DNA from: Mycobacterium sp.
GTDB taxonomy: Bacteria; Actinomycetota; Actinomycetes; Mycobacteriales; Mycobacteriaceae
Reading direction: 5' to 3'
NCBI GenBank assembly: GCA_025965815.1
Contig: JAOPWF010000229.1
Span: 1-6,605, forward strand
DNA: 6,605 nt
Shown here: positions 1 through 5,551 of the stretch, one piece after another
How positions within the stretch are numbered: position 1 is the stretch's first letter
How the letters are laid out: the number at the start of each line of letters is the position of its first letter
Translations under genes and position numbers: made by a program
The notes under the pieces: generated by a model
What the model was told of the DNA's origin: nothing
The model's input: only the letters and a program-made list of their open reading frames with translations
Database searches by the model: none

Positions 1-19
1 CGTCACGGGCGCCGAGCGC

Positions 20-147
20 CTAGGTTACTTCTTTAGCCTCGACGACCTGGAACTGCACCCAGTTTCCCAGCACCGAGGGTGGGGTGGCGTTGAGGAAGAA
101 GATGCCGTCCGGGCGCACCGCAAAGTCGCCGGGCTGCACCTGGGTGC
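20..147 (-). other. C-terminal fragment of an unrecognised protein, out of frame with the aldehyde dehydrogenase
   Basis: From the point where the aldehyde dehydrogenase signal ends, a different minus-strand frame reads as plausible protein for about 42 codons. It begins near [15 protein letters not shown], continues through [18 protein letters not shown] and ends EAKEVT followed by TAG at 20-22. Codon third positions are mostly G or C, and the composition (hydrophobic with NATPPS and NW, few arginines) is unlike a random shadow frame. It does not resemble any part of an aldehyde dehydrogenase or the DUF779 protein usually found next to this gene. No start codon belongs to it, because its frame upstream lies inside the dehydrogenase. 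I do not recognise the family. A phage structural or secreted protein tail is possible but unproven. Confidence 0.45.
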
Positions 148-831
148 CAGCGGCTTGCCCGCCTCGTAGCCGAACCCGTTGACCACGTTGAGCACCCCGG
201 CGGGCAGCAGATTCCCGATCAGCGACATCAGATACAGGATCGACGCCGGGGTCTGCTCGGCCGGCTTGAGCACCACCGCGTTGCCCGCGGCCAGCGCCGG
301 CGCCAGCTTCCAGGTCGCCATCAGGATCGGGAAGTTCCACGGGATGATCTGGCCCACGACACCCAGCGGCTCGTGGAAGTGATAGGCCACGGTGTCCTCG
401 TCGATCTGGCTCAGCGAGCCCTCCTGCGCGCGGATCGCCCCCGCGAAATACCGGAAGTGATCGACCGCCAACGGAATGTCGGCATTGAGCGTCTCGCGGA
501 TCGGCTTGCCGTTGTCCCACGCCTCGGCCAACGCGATCGACTCCAGATTCTCCTCGATCCGGTCGGCGATCTTATTCAGGATCCCCGCCCGCTCCGCCGG
601 CGCGGTCTTCCCCCACGCCTCCGCCGCGCCGTGCGCGGCATCCAGCGCCGTATCGATATCGGCCTCGGTGGACCGGGCCACCTCAGTGAAGATCTGCCCG
701 GTAACCGGGGTCGGATTCTCGAAATACTCACCACCGGCAGGCGGAGTCCATTCACCGCCGATGAAATTCCCGTAGCGGGACTGAAACGACATCAGCGAAC
801 CCGCGGTACCCGGACGTGCGTAGACGGTCAT
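25..831 (-). pseudogene. Aldehyde dehydrogenase, N-terminal part only (broken gene)
   Basis: The ATG at 831 is chosen because AGGAA lies at good spacing just upstream on the minus strand. The first 229 codons are a clear NAD-dependent aldehyde dehydrogenase of the mycobacterial Rv0458/AldA type: FIGGEW near residue 22, PWNFP with the catalytic-domain Asn at 166, and the cofactor-binding lysine in LKPAEQTP at 189. They end at [12 protein letters not shown]. The family normally continues into the TGET(T)TG loop, the ELGGK glutamate and the catalytic cysteine, for a total of about 500 residues. Here the frame instead turns into an arginine/serine-rich shadow and stops at 25-27. The catalytic half is absent, so dehydrogenase activity is not expected. 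It is divergent from the peptidase gene, separated by 85 bases. Family identity is very secure. Whether the break is real or an assembly join cannot be decided here. Confidence 0.85.
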
Positions 832-883
832 GCGCCATTCCTGTTCGTCTTGATCTGATGTCGCCGGCGGGGCGGCTCCGTGG

Positions 884-899
884 TGTAACACAGCTCACA
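884..899. promoter_or_regulatory. Candidate CRP-family binding site in the divergent promoter region
   Basis: TGTAACACAGCTCACA matches the CRP-type pattern TGTGA-N6-TCACA with one mismatch (A for G in the left half). It sits 17 bases upstream of the peptidase ATG and 52 bases upstream of the dehydrogenase ATG, so it could influence both. An overlapping short palindrome, GTGT-A-ACAC at 883-891, could equally be the true recognition element of another regulator. No convincing -10/-35 pair was found on either strand in this 85-base region. Confidence 0.4.
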
Positions 900-916
900 C
901 TACCGCTGCGACCAGA

Positions 917-2974
917 ATGACTGCCATGGCCGATCAACAGCCCGACGACCCGTACCTGTGGCTCGAGGACATCGCCGGTGACGACGCGCTGGACTGGGTG
1001 CGTCAGCACAACGAACCGACCCTGGCGGAATTGTCTGACGACGGCTTCGAACAGATGCGGGCGGAGGCGCTGGAGGTGCTCGACACCGACGCCCGCATCC
1101 CGTACGTGCTGCGCCGCGGCGACTACCTCTACAACTTCTGGCGCGACGCGGCCAACCCGCGTGGGCTGTGGCGCCGGACCACGCTGGAGAGCTACCAAAC
1201 GGACAGTCCCGAATGGGACGTCGTCATCGATGTCGATGCGCTCGCCGCCGCGGACGGCGAGAGCTGGGTCTGGGCCGGCGCCGACGTCATCGAACCGCAT
1301 CACACCCGGGCACTGGTGAGCCTGTCGCGTGGCGGCTCGGACGCCGCGATCGTCCGCGAATTCGATATGCGCACGAGGGAATTCCTGCACGACGGGTTCG
1401 AGCTGCCGGAGGCCAAGACCCAGATCAGCTGGGAAGACGAAGACACTGTGCTGGTCGGCACCGACTTCGGTGAGGGCTCGCTGACCGACTCCGGCTACCC
1501 GCGGCTGGTGAAACGCTGGCGGCGGGGCGAACCGCTGTTCGAGGCCGACCTGCTCTTCTCGGCCGCGAGCACCGACGTGATCGTGGCGGCCTCGGTGGAC
1601 CGCACCCCCGGCTACGAGCGGACGATGCTGCGCCGCGCCGTCGACTTCTTCAACGACGAGGTGTACGAGCTGCGGGGCGGCCCGGAAAACCCAGAGCTGA
1701 TCCGCATCGACGCGCCCACCGACGCGACCGTTTCAGTGCACCGGCAGTGGCTGCTGATCGAGCTGCGCACCGACTGGCTGACCGGCACCGCCAGCTACCC
1801 GGCCGGCTCGCTGCTGGTGGCTGACTACGACGAATTCCTCGCCGGCACAGCCGAACTGCAGGTGGTGTTCGAACCTGACGAGCACACGGCGCTGCATCAG
1901 TACGCGTGGACGCGGGACAAGCTGATCATCGTCACATTGGCCGATGTGGCCAGCCGCGTCGAGGTCGTCACACCGGGCAGCTGGACCGCCGAACCGTCCC
2001 CCGCAAGCGGGAGGTACCCGCAGTCTGACGTGCCGGAAAACAACAACACGGTGATCGTCGCCACCGACGAACTGGGCGACGAGATCTTCCTGGATTCCAG
2101 CGGATTCGACGCGCCGTCACGGCTATTGCACGGTACGGCGGGCGGACCGCTACAGCAGATCAAGTCCGCACCCGCCTTCTTCGAGGCCCACGACATCACC
2201 GTCACCCAGCGTTTCGCGACCTCGGCGGACGGCACCGCCATCCCCTACTTCGTCGTCGGCCATCAGGACCGCACCGGGCCGGGACCCACCCTGCTCGGTG
2301 GCTACGGCGGCTTCGAGGTGTCGCGGACCCCGGGTTACGACGGCGTGCTGGGGCGGCTGTGGCTGGCCCGCGGCGGTACGTATGTGCTGGCCAACATCCG
2401 TGGCGGCGGCGAGTACGGTCCGGGCTGGCACACCCAGGCGATGCGCGAGGGCCGGCATCTGGTCGCCGAGGACTTCGCCGCGGTGGCCGCGGACCTCGTG
2501 GACCGTGGCATCACTACTGTCGAGCAGCTCGGCGCGCAGGGCGGCAGCAATGGCGGCCTGTTGATGGGCATCATGCTCACGCAGTATCCGGAGTTGTTCG
2601 GCGCGCTGGTCTGCAGTGTGCCGCTGCTGGACATGCGACGGTTTCACCTGTTGCTCGCGGGTGCCTCGTGGGTGGCCGAATACGGCGATCCCGACAATCC
2701 CGACGACTGGGAGTTCATCGCCGAATACTCCCCGTACCAGAACATTACGTCGGACCGGCGCTACCCCGCGCTGCTGATGACCACGTCTACCCGCGATGAC
2801 CGGGTGCACCCGGGCCATGCCCGCAAGATGACGGCGGCGCTGGAGGCCGCGGGCCATCGGGTCCGGTACTACGAGAACATCGAGGGCGGCCACGGCGGCG
2901 CCGCCGATAATGCGCAAGCGGCGTTCAAGGCGGCGCTGAGCTACGCGTTCCTGCACCGAACGCTCGACGGCTGA
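917..2974 (+). CDS. Prolyl oligopeptidase family serine peptidase (S9A), Rv0457c-like
   Basis: A 685-residue cytosolic-type serine peptidase with no signal peptide. S9A enzymes cleave short peptides after proline; the natural substrate here is unknown. An N-terminal segment (DPYLWLED, residues 11-18) precedes a beta-propeller region of roughly residues 70-400. The alpha/beta hydrolase domain runs from about residue 430. Catalytic Ser544 lies in GGSNGG, Asp627 in STRDDRVHPGHA and His659 in EGGHGG. Tyr463 and Phe466 of GYGGF align with the oxyanion tyrosine and S1 phenylalanine of porcine prolyl oligopeptidase (Tyr473, Phe476). Trp585 and Arg629 match its Trp595 and Arg643. All the machinery needed for activity is present. 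Two ATGs (917 and 926) are possible starts; neither has a clear Shine-Dalgarno sequence, so a leaderless mRNA is plausible. Length agrees with the M. tuberculosis homologue (about 670). The crotonase gene follows after 39 bases on the same strand. Confidence 0.95.
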   Translation: MTAMADQQPDDPYLWLEDIAGDDALDWVRQHNEPTLAELSDDGFEQMRAEALEVLDTDARIPYVLRRGDYLYNFWRDAANPRGLWRRTTLESYQTDSPEWDVVIDVDALAAADGESWVWAGADVIEPHHTRALVSLSRGGSDAAIVREFDMRTREFLHDGFELPEAKTQISWEDEDTVLVGTDFGEGSLTDSGYPRLVKRWRRGEPLFEADLLFSAASTDVIVAASVDRTPGYERTMLRRAVDFFNDEVYELRGGPENPELIRIDAPTDATVSVHRQWLLIELRTDWLTGTASYPAGSLLVADYDEFLAGTAELQVVFEPDEHTALHQYAWTRDKLIIVTLADVASRVEVVTPGSWTAEPSPASGRYPQSDVPENNNTVIVATDELGDEIFLDSSGFDAPSRLLHGTAGGPLQQIKSAPAFFEAHDITVTQRFATSADGTAIPYFVVGHQDRTGPGPTLLGGYGGFEVSRTPGYDGVLGRLWLARGGTYVLANIRGGGEYGPGWHTQAMREGRHLVAEDFAAVAADLVDRGITTVEQLGAQGGSNGGLLMGIMLTQYPELFGALVCSVPLLDMRRFHLLLAGASWVAEYGDPDNPDDWEFIAEYSPYQNITSDRRYPALLMTTSTRDDRVHPGHARKMTAALEAAGHRVRYYENIEGGHGGAADNAQAAFKAALSYAFLHRTLDG

Positions 2975-2978
2975 CCCC

Positions 2979-3007
2979 TTGACAGGCAAAAGAGAAGTGA
3001 CTTCACT
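2979..3007 (+). promoter_or_regulatory. Predicted promoter of the crotonase/TetR unit
   Basis: A perfect -35 hexamer TTGACA (2979-2984) is followed by a 17-base spacer and a weak -10 hexamer TTCACT (3002-3007). A start point six bases after the -10 would fall exactly on the A of the ATG at 3014. This would give a leaderless transcript, common in mycobacteria, and is consistent with the lack of any Shine-Dalgarno sequence here. The -10 is a poor match to TANNNT, so the assignment rests mainly on the -35, spacing and position. Confidence 0.55.
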
Positions 3008-3010
3008 TCT
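2993..3010. promoter_or_regulatory. Perfect palindromic operator candidate
   Basis: AGAAGTGA-CT-TCACTTCT is an uninterrupted inverted repeat with 8-base arms and a 2-base centre. It stands out as A/T-richer than the surrounding sequence. It covers the end of the spacer and the whole -10 of the predicted promoter and ends three bases before the crotonase ATG. Its size and position fit the operator of a TetR-family repressor, and a TetR gene is the second gene downstream. The pairing of this operator with that protein is inference. The same bases in RNA could also form a 7-pair hairpin next to the start codon. Confidence 0.65.
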
Positions 3011-3013
3011 GCT

Positions 3014-3916
3014 ATGTCCGCCACGGAGTTCGAGACACTGCTCTACAAGACGGAGGGCGCCGTTGCCACCGTCACGCTGAACCGGCCCGAGCGGCTGAAC
3101 ACCATCGTTCCGCCGATGCCCGACGAGATCGAGGTGGCGATCGGGCTGGCCGAACGTGACCCGGAGATCAAGGTGATCGTGCTGCGCGGCGCCGGGCGCG
3201 CCTTCTCCGGCGGCTACGACTTCGGCGGCGGCTTCCAGCACTGGGCCGAGGCGATGAACACGGACGGAACATGGGACCCCGGGAAGGATTTCGCTTTTGC
3301 GACCGCGCGGGAGACCGGCCCGACGCAGAAGTTCATGGCAATCTGGCGGGCGTCCAAACCCGTGATCGCGCAGGTGCACGGCTGGTGCGTCGGCGGTGCG
3401 AGTGATTACGCGTTGTGCGCCGACATCGTCATCGCCAGCGACGACGCCGTCATCGGCACCCCGTACAGCAGGATGTGGGGTTCGTACCTGACCGGGATGT
3501 GGCTCTACCGGTTGAGCCTGTCGAAGGCGAAGTGGCACGCGCTGACCGGCCAGCCGCTCACCGGTACCGAGGCCGCCGCAGTCGAGCTGATCAACGAGGC
3601 CGTGCCGTTCGATCGGCTTCAGGAGCGCGTCGCCGAGGTGGCCGGCCAGCTGGCGCGGATCCCGCTCTCCCAGTTGCGGGCGCAGAAGCTGATCGTCAAC
3701 CAGGCCTACGAGAACATGGGGCTGGCCTCGACGCAGGTGCTCGGCGGCATCCTCGACGGTCTGATGCGCAACACCCCCGAGGCGCTGGAGTTCATCGAAA
3801 CCGCGGGGAGCCAAGGGGTTCGGGCGGCCATCGAGCGGCGCGACAGGCCGTGGGGCGACTACAGCCAGGCACCACCGGGTCGCCGTCCTGACCCGTCGCA
3901 CGTCATCGTGCCGTGA
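3014..3916 (+). CDS. echA2: Crotonase-superfamily enzyme, EchA2-like (enoyl-CoA hydratase/isomerase family)
   Basis: A 300-residue crotonase fold protein, close in length and sequence (as I recall it) to M. tuberculosis EchA2 (Rv0456c). Visible features are the N-terminal strand VATVTLNRPERLN (17-29), the first oxyanion-hole loop GRAFSGGYD (61-69), the second one HGWCVGGASDYALCAD (122-137), and the C-terminal helices ending PDPSHVIVP. At the two positions where enoyl-CoA hydratases carry catalytic glutamates (rat Glu144 and Glu164), this protein has Asp131 and Tyr151. CoA thioester binding is therefore expected, but classical hydratase chemistry is doubtful and the reaction is unknown. The ATG at 3014 has no Shine-Dalgarno sequence and lies three bases after a palindrome, suggesting leaderless, repressor-controlled expression. 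It overlaps the TetR gene by four bases. Confidence 0.9.
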   Translation: MSATEFETLLYKTEGAVATVTLNRPERLNTIVPPMPDEIEVAIGLAERDPEIKVIVLRGAGRAFSGGYDFGGGFQHWAEAMNTDGTWDPGKDFAFATARETGPTQKFMAIWRASKPVIAQVHGWCVGGASDYALCADIVIASDDAVIGTPYSRMWGSYLTGMWLYRLSLSKAKWHALTGQPLTGTEAAAVELINEAVPFDRLQERVAEVAGQLARIPLSQLRAQKLIVNQAYENMGLASTQVLGGILDGLMRNTPEALEFIETAGSQGVRAAIERRDRPWGDYSQAPPGRRPDPSHVIVP

Positions 3917-4512
3917 CGCGCCCGCTCACCGCGAAGGGTCTGGCCACCCGGCAGCGACTGCTCGATGTCGCCGCCGAGCATCTGGCCGCGCACGGCACCG
4001 TCGAGGTGGCCCGGATCGCCGTGGCCGCCGGCGTCGCACCCAGCGTGCTGTACCGGTACTTCGACGGGCGTGACGGTCTGGTGGCGGCCGTCGTCGAGGA
4101 CTTCTACGACAGCTACGAGGACCGCGTCTTCGGACGCCGCGACGTTCCTGGCAGCACCTGGGCTCGCCGCGAGGCCCTGCGGCTGGAACGCGAGATCGCC
4201 TTCTTCTACGACTATCCGTTGGGTCGCGCAGTCGCCTGCGGCCTGCTCCGCGAGCCCGCCGCCGCGGCGGTGGACGCGGCGCGGACCCGCGCACAGGGCG
4301 AGGCAGCCGGACGCAATATCCGCGCCGGCCAGCGCGCCGGTGAACTGTCGCCGGGCATCGACGCCGGGCTCGCGGGTGCCGCCATCATCGGCGCGGTGCG
4401 CGCCATGCTCTCCGAAGCGCTCGCCCGCACGCCCGCCGCACAGCGGCGCGATGTGGTGGATGCCGCGCTGAAGATCGGCGCGGCGGTGCTGGGGACCGGC
4501 GACCTTTCCTAG
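3913..4512 (+). CDS. TetR-family transcriptional regulator
   Basis: A 199-residue protein with a typical TetR N-terminal helix-turn-helix: ATRQRLLDVAAEHLAAHG (11-28), then IAVAAGVAPSVLYRYFDGRDGL (35-56) containing the recognition helix and the characteristic YRYF motif. The C-terminal two thirds is an alanine-rich helical ligand-binding and dimerisation domain without recognisable specificity residues. The GTG start at 3913 shares GTGA with the crotonase stop codon, so the two genes are almost certainly co-transcribed and translationally coupled; there is no separate Shine-Dalgarno sequence. I infer that it represses its own operon through the palindrome at 2993-3010, with an acyl-CoA or related compound as a possible inducer. 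The membrane protein gene converges on its 3' end. Confidence 0.92.
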   Translation: MTRPLTAKGLATRQRLLDVAAEHLAAHGTVEVARIAVAAGVAPSVLYRYFDGRDGLVAAVVEDFYDSYEDRVFGRRDVPGSTWARREALRLEREIAFFYDYPLGRAVACGLLREPAAAAVDAARTRAQGEAAGRNIRAGQRAGELSPGIDAGLAGAAIIGAVRAMLSEALARTPAAQRRDVVDAALKIGAAVLGTGDLS

Positions 4513-4525
4513 TCGTGTCGGAGGG

Positions 4526-4539
4526 CCGGGGCGACCCGG
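4526..4539. terminator. Small GC hairpin between convergent genes
   Basis: CCGGG-GCGA-CCCGG forms a 5-pair stem with a GNRA-type tetraloop in the 31-base gap between the TetR stop and the membrane protein stop. On the plus strand it is followed by GAATTT, not a proper U-run, so it would be at best a weak terminator serving one or both directions. Confidence 0.25.
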
Positions 4540-4543
4540 GAAT

Positions 4544-5386
4544 TTAGCTGCGCAGGCTGCCCAACATCGTGACGATGACACCGAACACCACCAGCACCCC
4601 TCCGGCGGCCAGCGTGAGGTTGAGCCACTGGTGCAGGCTGCCCTCGGCGTGGTTGACCATCGCGTCGGCCACCAGTCGGATGTCGCCGCTGGTCTGGTTC
4701 AGCGCGTCGTTGATGTACCGGCGTCCGACCTCGAGTGCGGCCCACCCGCCGGCGCCGACGAGCAGCGCCGAGACACCGAGCGCGGCGAGCGCCTTGCCCT
4801 TTGCCCGGGCCACCGCCAGCGTCAGCAGCGCGAAGATCCCGGCCAGGACCGTCGCTCCGATGCTCACCCACGGACCCCAGGTGGCCAGCGGCCGCAGCTT
4901 TCCGGGCCGCACCGCGTCGGACACGTTCTCGGTGAGCGGGACCTGCAACGTCGACGGCGCCTTGATCCCAAAGTTCTGCAGCGTCTGCTGAAACGAGCTG
5001 TCCGCCAGCATCGGCGACAGGTCGACCTCCCAGCGCCCCGACGCGTCGGCTTGCTGGACGGCGCCGGTGAACATCCAACGGTGCGCGATCCGGTTGGCGT
5101 CGGCGAACTGACCGGGGAAGACCGAGCTGGCGGTATACGCGCCCGCCGCTCCGCGCAGCAGATCGCCGCTGACGTCGTACCCGCTGTTCCCCGCCAGTGC
5201 TGCTAACTGCGAGCCGAGTTCGGATGCCATCGCACCCTGCACTTGCGGATCCTTCGCGGCCGACGCGGCCAACGCGACGTATCCGTCCTCGTCGACGATG
5301 TTCTTCTGAGCCCACGCGGCGGGGATCGCCACGGCCAGTGCAACCGTCGTGACGAGCCACAACAGCAGCGTCGCCACAAACCGCAC
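4544..5386 (-). CDS. Conserved mycobacterial-type membrane protein, function unknown
   Basis: A GTG start at 5386 is chosen because AAGGAGG lies five bases upstream and because it places a membrane segment at the very N-terminus. The alternative ATG at 5473 adds 29 residues of non-membrane-like sequence. The 280-residue product has a hydrophobic N-terminal segment at 4-25 ending AWAQ, which may act as a signal anchor. A large, mostly polar region (about 27-170) carries no cysteines. Two close membrane segments follow (about 172-194 and 198-220), then a short soluble stretch and a final membrane helix (about 256-276). Residues 27-170 are probably outside the membrane, which would put the basic ARAKGK between segments two and three inside. 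I do not recognise a named family or any catalytic motif. It may be read from its own promoter or together with the dehydrogenase gene 165 bases upstream. Confidence 0.8.
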   Translation of the reverse strand: MRFVATLLLWLVTTVALAVAIPAAWAQKNIVDEDGYVALAASAAKDPQVQGAMASELGSQLAALAGNSGYDVSGDLLRGAAGAYTASSVFPGQFADANRIAHRWMFTGAVQQADASGRWEVDLSPMLADSSFQQTLQNFGIKAPSTLQVPLTENVSDAVRPGKLRPLATWGPWVSIGATVLAGIFALLTLAVARAKGKALAALGVSALLVGAGGWAALEVGRRYINDALNQTSGDIRLVADAMVNHAEGSLHQWLNLTLAAGGVLVVFGVIVTMLGSLRS

Positions 5387-5551
5387 GCCGCCCTCCTTCG
5401 CGGGGACGCGCCCGGTGTCAGTCGGACAGGGCGCGTTCCACAATGAGGTGGTCGGCCACACCGACAACCCCATGGTCTCTATCGTCGTAGTCGAACTTAC
5501 CGAGGACGTGGCGCATGGCGTTCACGCGGGCGCGTTTCTGACAGGACAACC
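5387..5551. other. Intergenic region without identifiable gene
   Basis: These 165 bases separate the second aldehyde dehydrogenase stop from the membrane protein start. The only firm signal is the AAGGAGG ribosome binding site at 5392-5398 (minus strand). A 32-codon minus-strand frame (5418-5516) is discussed among the findings. No convincing promoter hexamers, terminator or repeat were seen. Confidence 0.5.

Noticed and set aside
370..465. Two GGAAGTGAT strings resembling half of the palindrome at 2993-3010
   Set aside because: They are inside coding sequence, are not palindromic and encode conserved dehydrogenase residues.
752..1390. Minus-strand open frame of 212 codons over the divergent promoter and peptidase start
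   Set aside because: Shadow frame; crosses the regulatory region and overlaps the start of both real genes.
2150..3901. 583-codon open frame on the minus strand across the peptidase and crotonase genes
   Set aside because: It is antisense to two well-supported genes, spans their intergenic gap, is rich in Arg/Gly/His and matches no family; long antisense frames are expected at this GC content.
4509..5360. Alternative minus-strand frame of 283 codons within the membrane protein gene
   Set aside because: Arg/Gly-rich composition typical of a shifted shadow frame; the overlapping frame has clear membrane segments and a good ribosome binding site.
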